DNA of 64,000 nt from Thecamonas trahens ATCC 50062 (GCF_000142905.1 NW_013657679.1:312657-376656), one strand, 5' to 3'. Positions 36,701 to 46,783 are shown, counted from the first letter of the stretch. The notes: a model not told the origin generated them from the sequence alone. Made by a program: numbers and translations.

Positions 36701-39700
36701 AAGCCACTCCCGCTCGAGCTACTGCTGCCACGGTTGCGGTCACCCGGCATGGGCAGTGGCTCGCCGAGAAGGCCCAGAATAGCGTCCAGCGCAGACCGGA
36801 CCTTGCCGGTACCGCCGTCCAACCGCTGCGAGGCCTCGGCAAACGCAGCCAGAGCGGCCGACAGTGCCTGGTGATCAGCCTCGGTCTGCCGCTTGGACCG
36901 CCGCAGCTCACCGAGCCGCTCACGCACGCTGCGCAGCTGCTCGGCAGCCTGCTCACGCTCGGCAGCCAGGCTTGCGTGCTGCGCGGCGAGCGACGCCCGC
37001 TTGCGGGCCGGCGTCGACGCCTGCGGCATGAGCGCAACGTTGACCTGCGAAGTCTGCGAGGTCAACTTGTCCAGCCGCGCCGCGAGCTTGGCCTCAGACG
37101 CGGCGAGGCTCTCAAACTCGCGCGAGACCTGCGCCGTCGAGTCGGCCAGCACGTCCAGCAGGAGCAGCGACGAGTTGAGCTTTTCCTGGTGCATGTTGGC
37201 GTGTGTCGTCCCGGCCTCACTCCACCACGACCGCACCTGCAGTGGAAGGTACCCGTCGCGTGGGAGCCGTGCACGCGACGCCACCATGCTAACTAGCGGT
37301 GCCAGCAACTTGCTCGTACGCACCCGCAGTTCGGGCGCAAGGCACCCGCCAGACTCGGCCTCCAACAGGCCTGAAATCGCCTCCACAAGGCTTGCCACAG
37401 CTGCAGCATCCTCGACATCGGCCCGGAGTGCTGCCTTGTCCAGCCGCCCCAAGTCGAGCGTCAGCCCCACAGCAGCCTCCTCGGCAGAGTCGAGTGCAGC
37501 CTGGAGCTTGAATGCTGCAAGCAGCGTTGCGCCTGCGCGTGGGTCCGACGCGGGCAGCAGCGGCGACGAGCTCACCACCGACGATAGGCCGTCCAGGACC
37601 TTGATGGTCGCACCGTGCTTGGCAGCCAGGCCATTCCGAAGCGAGGTCAGCCGCGCGAGCGCCGCCAGCGTCGCCGACGATGGCTGCGCGAGTTCGCTGC
37701 TAACGAAAGCCTCAGCCTGGTCCAGAACCTGGCTCAGTGCCTTTGTGTTGTCACGTCGCGACCGCAGCGTCGCAACATCTTCGTTCTCGCTGGACGCTCC
37801 CAGCGAAACAGCCTCGGCCACCAGTCCATGCATGCCGCGGAGGTAGTCGGCAAGCGTTTGGTGCTGCGAGCCAAGCTCCATAAAGTGCGGATGCCGCGCC
37901 CGCGCATGCTCAGCCGCGGACTCGTTGAGCTCGGCAAGCCGCTCTTGAAGCTTGACAATGCAGGCGTAGACAACGCCGTCGTCAACCGCGTCAATCGGCG
38001 GCAGCGGCTGCGACTTTTCGATGGCCGAGAGGAGGAGTCGCGGCTCCCACGCACGGGCAATGTTCTCACCGGGCCGTCCGCCGAGCGGCGTCGCACCGAG
38101 CATGGAAACTCGTGACGCCCGTGCCTCCAGCTTGGAGATCGGCGTCGCAGGCACAGGCCCACTGCCTTCGCTGCTCGACGCCGCAGGCGAACGAGCCGCG
38201 CGGTGCGAGCTGTCCAGCAGCTGAGTTTCCAGCTGGGCCTCGCGCGCGCGCGACGCCGCAAGCTGCGCCGCCAGCGCTTGAACACGCTCTTCAAGCGCCG
38301 CCATCCGGTTGCGGGACGCGGCCAGCCGCGCGGCATCACGAGTGTTGGACTCGCCGCCTACGCTCGGGCTGGCTGGCGCGGCAGCCTCCTGCCGAGCCGC
38401 CGCATACTTGCTCCGCAGCTCGTTGTGCTGGCTCTTCAGTCGGATGAGGTCCGACCGGAGCCGCTCGACTTCCTCACTCGAGCTGGCAGCAGAGGCTGAC
38501 TGCGCCCGCACCGCTGACACTGCAGCCTTTTCGGTCGCAACCTCGCGCTCCAGCTCGGCAATGCGAGACTGCAACGCTGAGTTGGTCTCCTGCAGCGCCG
38601 AGAGCACCGCCTCGACTTCGGCAAGCGGCGTGTGCTCCGTGACTCGGAACTCGGCCAGCCGCGCGAGGTGCGACGCATTGAGCAGCTTGCGGTTGAGAGC
38701 TTGGATCTCGGCCCCCGATGCGCTCCGCGCTGACCGCAGCGCCCGGACTCGGGCCCGCTCCTCTGCCAGAGCGTCACGAAGAGCTGCAACCTCATCGGTG
38801 AGCTTGGCACGCGCCTCGCGATGCGCTTCGAGCTTGGCCACCAGCGTTTCGCGGCCCGACTCGGCAAGGTGTGACTCGAGATGAGCCCGCGCCTCGTCGC
38901 GCTGCTGCTGAGCAGTCACCAACTGGGCAGTCACGTCATCGAGATACGCCTGATACCGCTTGGCGTCGCGCTTGGCCGCCCGTGCAAGCTTGGCATTCTC
39001 TTTGGCCAGCTCGTCGCGCTCCTTCGACAGCTTGCGCAGCAGCGCGTTGAGGCGCTCGCTCTCCGACGAGCTCGACTGGTCACGTCCGCGGCCACGCCCG
39101 CGCCCGCGCCCCCGACCCGAGCCGGTGCGCGGCTTACCGCGCCCAAGCACGGCTTCGTCGCGTTCTTTGCGTGCGCTGGCAAGCTGCGCTTGCAGCAGCG
39201 CGACCTGGTCTTTGAGCTCGTTCGATTCGGTGTGAACCGTGAGAATGTGCTCGTGCGAAGCCTCCTTCTCCTCCAGCTTTTGCTTCAGCAGCTCGATCGA
39301 TGCATATAACGTCCGCTCCTTCCGTTGGTGCTTGCGAATGACAGCCGCGTCGTCGGCGTGGCGGCCCTCGGCCTCACGCAGTCGCTGTATCCGCTCGCGG
39401 AGCCGGCCGACCGTCAACTGGCTCTCCTCGAGTCTCCCAGCAAACTCGGCGCGGGCTGCGTCCTTGGCAGCGGCCATGGTTTCGCTTACCTCGCGGAGAA
39501 CGAGCGCCGCAAGTGCGTCGAGGTCCCTGGCACCGCTTGCACGTGCCGCCTGCGTAGCTGCCGCCGCGCTCGCCGACGCTGCCGCCACTTTTTCACGCGC
39601 CGCCGTCACCGCTGCCCGAGCCCGGGCATTCTCAGCCTTGAGCCGCTCCATAGCGGCGTTGGCAGAGTCCTCCTCCTGTCTCAACTGCGTATGGTTCGCC

Positions 39701-39975
39701 CGGAGCTCAGCCTGCGCCTGCGCCAGCGCATGCTCCAGACGCTCCACCTCGTTCCCGCGCACGCCTTCGCCGGACTCATCCTGGACCGTTCCAAGCTCCG
39801 ACGCGAGGGCCCGCTCAAAGTCGTCATGCTGAATCTTGCGCTCCAGCCCAGTATAGATGGGCGACCTTGCCGGCCGCTTGCTACTCACCCTTCTACCTGT
39901 CGGTGTTCTCTGTACCGCCCTGTCTCGTGACTTTGTCCCTGTCGGTCGACGTGTCCGCGACGGCGTCCCGGACAT
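12724..39975 (-). CDS. Giant coiled-coil protein, about 9,080 codons, interrupted by three one-base frame breaks
   Basis: The function is unknown. From ATG 39975 (Met-Ser-Gly-Thr-Pro...) to TGA at 12724 the minus strand encodes nearly continuous heptad-rich Ala/Glu/Leu sequence in four open segments: 39975-36642, 36644-31470, 31468-17946 and 17944-12724. At each join the coil stops in one frame and resumes in the next, and one extra base in a three-base run restores it. With those repairs the product is about 9,084 residues, near 1 MDa. The N-terminus is basic. An Arg-Gly-rich stretch lies near residue 285, a compact helical non-heptad region near 690-1050, an Arg-rich linker near 3925, and a 21-residue repeat array near 5210-5400. 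Motifs such as NAQADTLADEV recur towards the C-terminus. No transmembrane, GRIP or motor domain was seen. A cytoskeletal, centrosomal or Golgi tether is a guess. Alternatively it is several adjacent genes. Confidence 0.7.
17243..18416 (-). repeat. Recent tandem duplication inside the giant coiled-coil gene (about 458 bp, offset 716 bp)
   Basis: Positions 17243-17700 and 17959-18416 are nearly identical, with only a handful of substitutions seen by eye, far closer than other homologous units of this gene. Both encode the same stretch from ELEAAVMAE through LRENVLRAS and APPPPAAM back to GEVAELNAQ. Older, diverged copies of the LRENVLRAS-type motif occur near 16640, 18750 and 19110, so the gene has grown by units of roughly 240 residues. 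Confidence 0.85.
17944..17946 (-). other. Frame break 3 of the giant coiled-coil gene
   Basis: On the coding strand the sequence is GCGCGAAACACGCG. The upstream frame ends in four codons (AAC ACG CGG CTG) plus CCT TAG, while the frame reached by one extra A runs on as an Ala/Lys/Glu-rich coil into the downstream segment. The break lies within 15 bp of the edge of the recent tandem duplicate. Confidence 0.7.
23779..24340 (-). repeat. 63-bp coding minisatellite, nine copies
   Basis: The unit begins GGCGCCACGTCCTCTCCGTC on the plus strand and repeats nine times in phase with the reading frame. Each unit encodes 21 residues of the form AVLSTSVLDGEDVAPQS plus ETAT. Copies differ by single changes (Leu/Val before Asp-Gly; one Thr to Ala). 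The array is acidic and not heptad-like, so it interrupts the coiled coil. Confidence 0.95.
31468..31470 (-). other. Frame break 2 of the giant coiled-coil gene
   Basis: On the coding strand the sequence is GAGGTTGCGGTTTGTCGCGC. The upstream frame becomes Trp/Arg-rich and stops at 31394. The downstream frame starts after a TGA at about 31477 and has no ATG, but one extra T gives Val-Ala-Val-Leu-Ser-Arg and an unbroken coil. Confidence 0.7.
36642..36644 (-). other. Frame break 1 of the giant coiled-coil gene
   Basis: On the coding strand the sequence is CAGGACCAAAGTACGCC. One extra A converts the non-helical continuation into Gln-Lys-Tyr-Ala-Ile-Tyr-Ser-Arg-Leu and a continuous heptad pattern into the next segment. 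Confidence 0.7.
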
Positions 39976-40202
39976 GGTCAAGCGCGAGAAAGAGAGCGAT
40001 GGTCCCAGTTTTGGCGGCAACGGCCGCGCCAAAAACACGACTGCCCTCCCCTCCCCCCCCCCCCCCGCCCCTCTTGAACTCAAAGCCAAACGAGGTTTGG
40101 ACGTGACTCGCCCCCGCCAGTCGCCGTACAACAGCCACCACACTTCACACAAGCTCTCCACAAAAGCTACCCTCACCTACCCGCGCCCGACTCGAACCGA
40201 CG
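39976..40202. promoter_or_regulatory. Compact divergent promoter of the giant coiled-coil gene and the MTBP-like gene
   Basis: Only 227 bp separate the two start codons, the shortest divergent spacer in the window. It holds a C14 run (40053-40066). I see no TATA box. Shared regulation is plausible but inferred only from the spacing. Confidence 0.45.
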
Positions 40203-42377
40203 ATGCGGTCGGCTGGTGTGGTGGTGGTTGACCTTACCGACGCTGCATTCTTGGCTTCGGAAGAGATGGACGTCGTGTGCGAGGCTGCGCTCGCCGGCTG
40301 GCGGACCGAGCCCGGCTCGCCCCGCGTTGTACCGCCGGCCTCGCTCATGCTCGCCAGGAAGAGCGCGCATCGGCTGACATGGTTAGATCCAGGACAAACT
40401 GGGAAAGTTGACTCTGCTCCGCTTGCTCCTCCAAGCCATGACGCCCGTTTGCCTTGCGATGCCCACCTGGACATGCTCCGGATGCTGGCGCAGACTCTCG
40501 GTGGCGAGTCTGCGACGGCTGATGACCCACAGGTCCTCGACCTAGTGTGGGTAGTGGAGGCTCGCCTGCCGCTGCCGGGGCCCAAGGCCCAACCGCCAGC
40601 CACGCATGCGTTTGCGGTCGGCCTTACCGCTCAGCTCGCCGAGTCTGCCCGATGGCGATCGGCGCTACGCGTTCACATCCTCATTGCCGCGCCACCTCCA
40701 GACGTCGACGTTGCCGCCATTGCTGCAGCTTGGCAGGTGCTGCTAACAGATGCGAGCCACCTCGGCTCTCAAGTCAAGCTCACCGCTCTTGTTGCCAACC
40801 CGTCGTGCTGGCGCGGCTCGCTGGCCCTTCATCCACAGCTCGGAAAGTGGCCGTCCTGCCGCGTCGAGGCCTTTGCCGAAGATGCTAGCTCGCTGAGAGC
40901 TAGACTTCCGCGCGGCTCGGACTCTTGTCTCACCATTATCAACAGAATTGCTGCCCCTGCTACAGTCCCGTGGCTTTTCACCGGCCTTCACTGGCGGATG
41001 GCGTACGTCATGCCGTCGTCCGCAACTCTTCCGCATGTGGCCCAGCTGGTCGATGTGCTAGCAGCCGACGCGGCCACACTGGTCCTCCGATCCACCAGCG
41101 GCATGCTTTTCGCTGCAGTTCCGCATCCAGGCTCTTTGCAACTCTTTGGTCTTGTCTCACCGCATGCACTGGCCCGGTTGCCTGTGCCGCTGGCTCCGAT
41201 TGTGTGCTCGGCGGCAAGTCCAATCGCGGACCCCGACTCGGAGCTCTGGCCCGAAGATCGCGCACTGGCTGCATTGCTTGCTGATGCAGTCGAAGAGACT
41301 GAGCCGCCACCGCTGCCCCGTCCAAACCGGCTACAGATTCCGCCTCTCACACCACGGACCAAGCACCAGCCGGCCTCCGTCGCGGCGTGCTTTGCCCCGT
41401 CGGGGCGGGTTCTGCCGGATCCGGGCCTGCTCGGCTCGCGCGCCGTAACCTCGGTCTTTCCAGCACTGACCGGCAACGAGCGCTTTGACTACGCAGCGCT
41501 TGCCCGAGCGCAGAGTGCCCACACTGGCCGACCTCACTGGGCAGCCGTCGAGGCGGCATTGGCTCCAGCACCGGGTACACACAGCGATGCCCGCCAACTC
41601 CACGGCGTCCACTACTACGGCAGTGCAGCGTCCCGAGCCGGCGCCTACGCGGCAGTCATGGGCGATGGCATTATTCACGAGCGTGGCTCGCTTCTGCGCG
41701 ACGTGCCCGAGACTCCGCGAGTCCCGGTCCGAACCCCACAAGCTACTGCGGCGCAGCCTGCGTCACGCAGGCAACCATCTTTCCGCTCTATGGCGCGCAA
41801 GCAGGTGTCAGCAGCGCAGCGTGCGACTTCGAAGTCATCGCTTGCGCTGGCCATGCCCGATCAGCGCAGGCCAGCGGACATCAACAAGGCCCGGCTTCGG
41901 GCTGCAGTTCTGGCCGAACTCAAAAGCCTGCTCGGCAAGTCACACCCGATGCTCAAGGAGTGCTACCGCAAGCTGTATCAGGTCTGCCGCCTCTTCCTGG
42001 GCTCGCTCAGCTCGGCGGTTGTGGCGGAGGCAGAGCTCGCAGCAACCGTCCGGCGCAACTGCCGCACTGTTGTTTTTCAGCTCGTGCCCATGACCGATGT
42101 CATCGAGGCCCAAACTCTGCAGACTTCATCGTCGCCGGCGGCCCAACCAGTACATCCCGCACCGCGCCCCATCGTCGCGCCGCGGCTTGTCCGCCCAGCG
42201 CCCACCCGCAAGCGGCGGCTGGTACCCCCGCCGCAGCCGCGTGCCCTCCGCCGCCGCCTGCTCCAAACCTCATCGGACGACTCTTCGGTCACCTCGCCGT
42301 CGGGCATGCCTCCCAGAAAGGGTCAAGTCGCCCAGTACGCCAAAGTTTTTACCTTTGACGACTCGTCTGAGGTGTGA
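40203..42377 (+). CDS. MTBP: Probable MTBP homologue (Treslin partner, replication origin firing)
   Basis: MTBP (Sld7-related) binds Treslin/Sld3 and helps load CDC45 during origin firing. The protein is 724 residues without transmembrane segments. The strongest signal is near residues 562-625: LRAAVLAELKSLLGKSHPMLKECYRKLYQVCRLFLGSL followed by a helix with V-R-R-N-C-R-T-V-V. This has the spacing of the MTBP/Sld7 C-terminal domain (Cys...RLF..S.xYLKDL...A..N...V). Near residue 467 HGVHYYG followed by an Ala-rich helix resembles the family's HYHGIEY stretch. The N-terminal 330 residues are a mixed alpha/beta region with alternating hydrophobic strands. The segment after 630 is basic and Ser/Pro-rich, with likely kinase sites and nuclear signals. 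No motif is diagnostic alone, so this is a remote-homology call made by eye. Confidence 0.55.
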   Translation: MRSAGVVVVDLTDAAFLASEEMDVVCEAALAGWRTEPGSPRVVPPASLMLARKSAHRLTWLDPGQTGKVDSAPLAPPSHDARLPCDAHLDMLRMLAQTLGGESATADDPQVLDLVWVVEARLPLPGPKAQPPATHAFAVGLTAQLAESARWRSALRVHILIAAPPPDVDVAAIAAAWQVLLTDASHLGSQVKLTALVANPSCWRGSLALHPQLGKWPSCRVEAFAEDASSLRARLPRGSDSCLTIINRIAAPATVPWLFTGLHWRMAYVMPSSATLPHVAQLVDVLAADAATLVLRSTSGMLFAAVPHPGSLQLFGLVSPHALARLPVPLAPIVCSAASPIADPDSELWPEDRALAALLADAVEETEPPPLPRPNRLQIPPLTPRTKHQPASVAACFAPSGRVLPDPGLLGSRAVTSVFPALTGNERFDYAALARAQSAHTGRPHWAAVEAALAPAPGTHSDARQLHGVHYYGSAASRAGAYAAVMGDGIIHERGSLLRDVPETPRVPVRTPQATAAQPASRRQPSFRSMARKQVSAAQRATSKSSLALAMPDQRRPADINKARLRAAVLAELKSLLGKSHPMLKECYRKLYQVCRLFLGSLSSAVVAEAELAATVRRNCRTVVFQLVPMTDVIEAQTLQTSSSPAAQPVHPAPRPIVAPRLVRPAPTRKRRLVPPPQPRALRRRLLQTSSDDSSVTSPSGMPPRKGQVAQYAKVFTFDDSSEV

Positions 42378-42403
42378 TGGCGTGCCACAAGCTGTGGCAG
42401 AAT

Positions 42404-44032
42404 TCAATAATACTGCTGGACATGGATGTCGACCGGCTCTGGGCTGGCGTCTAGTTGGGGCGATGCGTTGCGCGAGCCGTGGAGCGATGACGACGAAGCC
42501 GCCGCCTGACGCTTGCTGCGCCGCTTTTTGGGTGACGGTGATGAGCCAGAATCAAGTCGCTTCTTGAGCTTGGCATGGCTCCGCTGCAGCTTGGCATACT
42601 TGGCGTGGACAGTGCCGAGTTCCATCTGGGTCGCCTGCAGCTCGTGGGTGAGCTGGTCGATGCGCAGCTTCTGGGCCGCGGCGTGGTCGTTGATCCGGGC
42701 CTCGCTCTCGCGCGCGGCCTGGACCGCGCTGCGGAGCTTGGCCCGCTTCTCCGCCTTGGCCTCAAGCGCCTCGTTTTGCGCCTGCACCTGGGCCAGCGCG
42801 GCCTTGACCTCAGCCAGATGCCTGGTCTTGCGTCGAAGATTGAGCTTGAGCTCGGTGACGTGCGCGGCTTCTTCTTCAGCTGCCTCCATCTCGCGCGTCC
42901 GTTGGACGCTGGATGCCTCCGACTTGGCCTGGTCGGCCGCGACCTTGGCCTGAACCGCGGCTCGCGAAGCCTCGGCAGCGTCAATGCGCGCCCGTTGCAG
43001 CGCAGCTTGACACGATGCCAACTTGTTGCTGGACACCTCGAGCTTGCCCTGGCTCTCTGCCAGCGCCGCATCGCGATTGGCAATGAGGGTGTCTTTGCGC
43101 TTGATGGTCGTGAGCGCTTGCTTGAGCTCAGCGCGCACCCGCTCAAGCTCCGTGCTCAACTCACTCTCACGACTAGCCGCGTCAGCGGTGAGCGCGGCAA
43201 GTTCGCTCTTGAGTCTCGCTTGCTGGGCCTTAGCAGCAGCTTGGGATGCCGACACGTCGGCTGCCGCTGCGTCGGCACGAGCGTTGGCACGCTCCGAAGC
43301 CGTCCGCAGCTTGTCAGCGTCAGACTTTGCAGTCGATGCTGTAGTGTATGCTGTTCGCAGCCGCTCGCAGGCCAGCAGGCAAAGCTCGCGGAGTGAGCCG
43401 AGCTGGACCAGTAGGCCCGGAACCTCACGCTTGCGGGCATGGCTCGGAATGCGGATAGCCTCCACCTGTGCCAGCAAGTCCTCGTGGCCGAGCAAGATAC
43501 CGGAGCGGGAAGGAGGCGAGGCGAGCCCAGGCCCACGACGGCGAAGGAGTGGCGAGCCACGCGCGCTTGCTGTCTGCGGCCGAACAACTGTCGATCGATT
43601 CCAGCTTGTATCTGGCGAGTTTCGCGGCGATCGCCCGGTCCTCTTGCGCCCGCTACCGGCAGTCATCGGACGTGGCAAACCGCGCTTCCTTGCCGGCGAT
43701 CGCTTCACAACGTTGGAAGGCCTCGGACGCCCGCGTCGCTGGCGCTTAGGACTCGCTCGAACCGGGGTAGCAGGCGATGGCGCCGCCCGTCCTGCCGCCG
43801 GCTTCTCCAAACGCTGCGACCTCGGCTCTGGAGTGTGTGGCTCTTCGAGAATTGCCTCTGCAACACCAAGGTCATCATCATTACCATGACTATCATCGCC
43901 ATCAGCAACATCAGGTCCAACCGGCGTCTCCGAGCCCGAGTCCCCCGCCGACTCCGAGTCCACCACCGAGTACTCACCCGAGTAGGTGTACTCGGGAGCG
44001 TCTGTAGATACGCCGTCCAAAGACACCGCCAT
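42404..44032 (-). CDS. Coiled-coil protein of unknown function with basic N-terminal region
   Basis: The protein has 542 residues from ATG 44032. The first 60 residues are acidic (GDDSHGNDDDLG). A strongly basic Ser/Pro/Arg segment follows (RASPKRQRRGRPRPS, SPARKRGLPRP), typical of nuclear or DNA-associated proteins and rich in SP/TP sites. A long coiled coil runs from about residue 185 to 490. The tail has a basic KKRRSKR motif and a Ser-rich end. The start was chosen as the first ATG after which composition becomes protein-like; in-frame codons beyond it look like 5' UTR. I recognise no family. Its stop is 26 bp from the stop of the MTBP-like gene. Confidence 0.75.
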   Translation of the reverse strand: MAVSLDGVSTDAPEYTYSGEYSVVDSESAGDSGSETPVGPDVADGDDSHGNDDDLGVAEAILEEPHTPEPRSQRLEKPAAGRAAPSPATPVRASPKRQRRGRPRPSNVVKRSPARKRGLPRPMTAGSGRKRTGRSPRNSPDTSWNRSTVVRPQTASARGSPLLRRRGPGLASPPSRSGILLGHEDLLAQVEAIRIPSHARKREVPGLLVQLGSLRELCLLACERLRTAYTTASTAKSDADKLRTASERANARADAAAADVSASQAAAKAQQARLKSELAALTADAASRESELSTELERVRAELKQALTTIKRKDTLIANRDAALAESQGKLEVSSNKLASCQAALQRARIDAAEASRAAVQAKVAADQAKSEASSVQRTREMEAAEEEAAHVTELKLNLRRKTRHLAEVKAALAQVQAQNEALEAKAEKRAKLRSAVQAARESEARINDHAAAQKLRIDQLTHELQATQMELGTVHAKYAKLQRSHAKLKKRLDSGSSPSPKKRRSKRQAAASSSSLHGSRNASPQLDASPEPVDIHVQQYY

Positions 44033-44527
44033 GAGTTGGCAACAAGTGAGGGTGGAACTGAGAAAAGTGCGTGTACAGACCGTCGTTGAGGTGGTGAGTA
44101 GCTGGTACCTGGCCGTCTTCATCTGTGAGACGGTTCGGAGCTGTGACCGGGAGTGACTCGGCCGTCCAACGGTCGCCAATGCAGGCGACGAGCCAGCAGA
44201 GGAGCAAGGAGAAGAGGGGGGTACGAGAGATGAGCAAGGGGATATTCCGAGACGATAAGCGGTTAATCTGATGGGAAAGAGTTGATTACATACAAGAATG
44301 GAGACTCGATGGGAAGTCGATGGGGAGTGGAGGATGATCGAGGAGCTGTGGCGAGTGTGAGTGTGATGCGTGGGGAAAGAGAGAGGGAGGGAGGGTAGCC
44401 GACTAGGCTTTGCTCAACGACGAGGCAGGAGTGGGTGGGGGTGGGGGCTAGCCAGCTGGCCACACTCGACGCAGTCGGTGGACGAGTGCCGGGGCAAAGG
44501 GGCGGAAGAAGGCAAGGCAAAGATATT
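44033..44527. promoter_or_regulatory. Divergent upstream region between two coiled-coil genes
   Basis: These 495 bp hold no supported gene. There is a G-rich stretch on the plus strand (44380-44450) and moderate AT content at 44240-44310. Confidence 0.35.
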
Positions 44528-46585
44528 ATGTCGTTGGCACGGAGTCTGCATGGCTCGCCACGTCGTGCGCGGCCTATGCAAGCAGTGGTGGTGGGCGCGT
44601 CGAGGAGGGAGGCGAGGCGGCAGCAAAGGACGCCAGCGCCAGGGTCAGGGCCAAGGCATGGGTCGAGGCATGGACGGGTGGGACGGTCCACCGCACCCCC
44701 ACCGCCATCAGAGGTGGAGGCTGCTGATGCTGCTGCTATGCTGGTGCCCCATGTCAATGCGATGTCGTCAGGCATCTCATTTCGGGCTCTGCCACAAGCC
44801 TCGCTCCGCCAAGTTGTCCGTAGCTGCCGGAGAGCCGAGGCCAAGGCGGCAGCACTGGCCGGGCCAGCGAGCCGGGCCAAGCGGCTGCTGTTTGATCTGA
44901 CTCGGGAAATTCGAGCCATGCTCGATCCGCTGCTGGATGCAGATGAAGCTCTGCGTGCCGAGGTGTCCCGCACTGCTGCGGCCCTTGATGACTGGCGCGC
45001 GGTCTTGACTCCCGATGCCTACTCGCGCGCCGAGGCTGCGGTCCTCCAACGCCTCCTCCACGCACTGCCGGGAAAGCACACAACTGCGCACGCGCACTTG
45101 ACTTCTGGCAAGGCTCTGCGCGAGCGGGAAAAGTGCACAGTCGTCGATGCTGTGACTCCTGATCTGGTGCGGGCACTGCTCAAGACCGGTGCACGCCGTG
45201 TGGCGCAACTGGAGCTGGCGCTGTCACGGCTAGAGGACGAGTCGGCGGATGCACTGCGGCAGATGGAGGACGAGCTGGATGCGCAGCAGGACAAGGCCCA
45301 ACGTGGCGCGGCACGCCAGGACTCGATCGCTGCCGCACACTACGAGGCCGAGATGGACGAGCTGCGGGCGGCGCTGTCGCGAGCCAGTAACGAGCGCGAG
45401 GTCACCGCCTCGCGACTTGCTGATGCCGAGCGCTACATTGCCACACTAGAAAAGACGTGCGCCGATCAAGTCGACCAGCTGACAGCACTTCAGTCGCATG
45501 CTACGCAGCTGGCTGGCGAGCTGGCTGGCATCGAGCGATCGCACGCCACTGTCGACGGCAAGTACGCCCGCGCTGTCATCGCCAACGACGAAATGCGATC
45601 CAAGCTTGTCGAGTACGAGGGCATCATGTGTGATGTCGAGGCCGAGCTTTTGACGCCTGCGCCCGCACCCGTCTTGGGTCCCGCCCTGCATCCAGGCCCA
45701 GCCTCGAGCCTCCCGTCGCACCCCGAGCAGCCATTTACCGGTCATCGCCACGTTGCCGACGTGCCTCACCGTTTGCATGAGCAGTCGCTGGAGCATGCCG
45801 CCAACAGTGTCTCCTTTGATATTGCTCCACCGCCGGAAGTGGCGGTGGAGGCGCAGCGTCAGGCCGCGGCGAACGAGGTCTCCGGGAGTCAGGCTCCAGT
45901 TGTATACCGCGGCAGCGCGTCGGCGATGTCGACACCTTATCAGGAAGCGACGCCGCGCCCTGTGTCACCGCCCCAAGCCCGCGCTGATACGGCGGCAACT
46001 GAAATCTTACATCGCGGCAGTGCGTCGTCGTTGTCGCCGACTCCCGCGGTGGTAGAGTCTGCAACGTCGCCGAATCGAACGCCCGCGGCACGGATCGCCG
46101 CGGCCAACGCGCAGGTTGCGGCGGTGATGTCGTTCGAGGTAGCGACACCGGGACAAAGCGGGCTTGCCAGCGGTAGTAGCAGCCGCTTTGACGTTCCCAA
46201 GGCGACATCGGTTTCGGCGGTGCTCAAGCGACTCCAGGAGGCGGACCGAATCCTGACGGTGCCTGAGGAGGCCGCGCATCGGGCAGCAGCCCAACTTGAC
46301 GACGATGAGCACCGTCGAGCCGGTGCCGCACCGGCAGTCCCTGTCTACCGCGACATTGCAGCCGCCCTGGGCGTCAAGCTGCCACCTCCACGGCATCCAG
46401 GCCGGCTGGCGACTGGACGATCGCCGCGCATCGGCCCAGCGACCACCTTTGCCGAGTACGAGGCTCGTCGACAGGGTCAACATGCCTCACCGCGCACCCC
46501 ATCGTCAGCGCTCCGGCCGCGATCGATCTCGATCACTGAAGATCGCAGTAATGAGCATAATCCTCTCTGGCCGTTTTCTTCTTAA
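44528..46585 (+). CDS. Coiled-coil protein of unknown function
   Basis: About 685 residues if the ATG at 44528 is used; a later Met at about 44740 is a fair alternative, since the first 70 residues are low-complexity Arg/Pro sequence. Residues 95-240 are predominantly helical (SLRQVVRSCRRAEAKAAA, LLFDLTREIRAML). Residues 240-380 form a coiled coil (ELALSRLEDESADALRQME, LADAERYIATLEKTCADQVD). The rest is Pro/Ser/Thr-rich with a repeated YRGSAS/HRGSAS motif and a short conserved-looking segment near the end (YRDIAAALGVKLPPP). No family is recognised. The TAA stop is followed one base later by a 21-C run. Confidence 0.7.
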   Translation: MSLARSLHGSPRRARPMQAVVVGASRREARRQQRTPAPGSGPRHGSRHGRVGRSTAPPPPSEVEAADAAAMLVPHVNAMSSGISFRALPQASLRQVVRSCRRAEAKAAALAGPASRAKRLLFDLTREIRAMLDPLLDADEALRAEVSRTAAALDDWRAVLTPDAYSRAEAAVLQRLLHALPGKHTTAHAHLTSGKALREREKCTVVDAVTPDLVRALLKTGARRVAQLELALSRLEDESADALRQMEDELDAQQDKAQRGAARQDSIAAAHYEAEMDELRAALSRASNEREVTASRLADAERYIATLEKTCADQVDQLTALQSHATQLAGELAGIERSHATVDGKYARAVIANDEMRSKLVEYEGIMCDVEAELLTPAPAPVLGPALHPGPASSLPSHPEQPFTGHRHVADVPHRLHEQSLEHAANSVSFDIAPPPEVAVEAQRQAAANEVSGSQAPVVYRGSASAMSTPYQEATPRPVSPPQARADTAATEILHRGSASSLSPTPAVVESATSPNRTPAARIAAANAQVAAVMSFEVATPGQSGLASGSSSRFDVPKATSVSAVLKRLQEADRILTVPEEAAHRAAAQLDDDEHRRAGAAPAVPVYRDIAAALGVKLPPPRHPGRLATGRSPRIGPATTFAEYEARRQGQHASPRTPSSALRPRSISITEDRSNEHNPLWPFSS

Positions 46586-46586
46586 A

Positions 46587-46607
46587 CCCCCCCCCCCCCC
46601 CCCCCCC
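46587..46607 (+). repeat. Poly-C run of 21 one base after a stop codon
   Basis: This is the longest homopolymer in the window. It lies in the 3' UTR of the preceding gene, about 180 bp before the next start. Confidence 0.95.
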
Positions 46608-46783
46608 GACGACACGCCCGAGACGCGCCCGAGACGCTGTCTGTACCATGCCAGCATCCGTTCCGTTCGCCAAAAAGAACCCACCCCCTTTCCCCCTTCC
46701 CCTCCCCCTTCCCCTCTCAAAACCACACACGCACCACAAATACCCACATCACCACACACATACACGCACACTCCTCGTCAACC

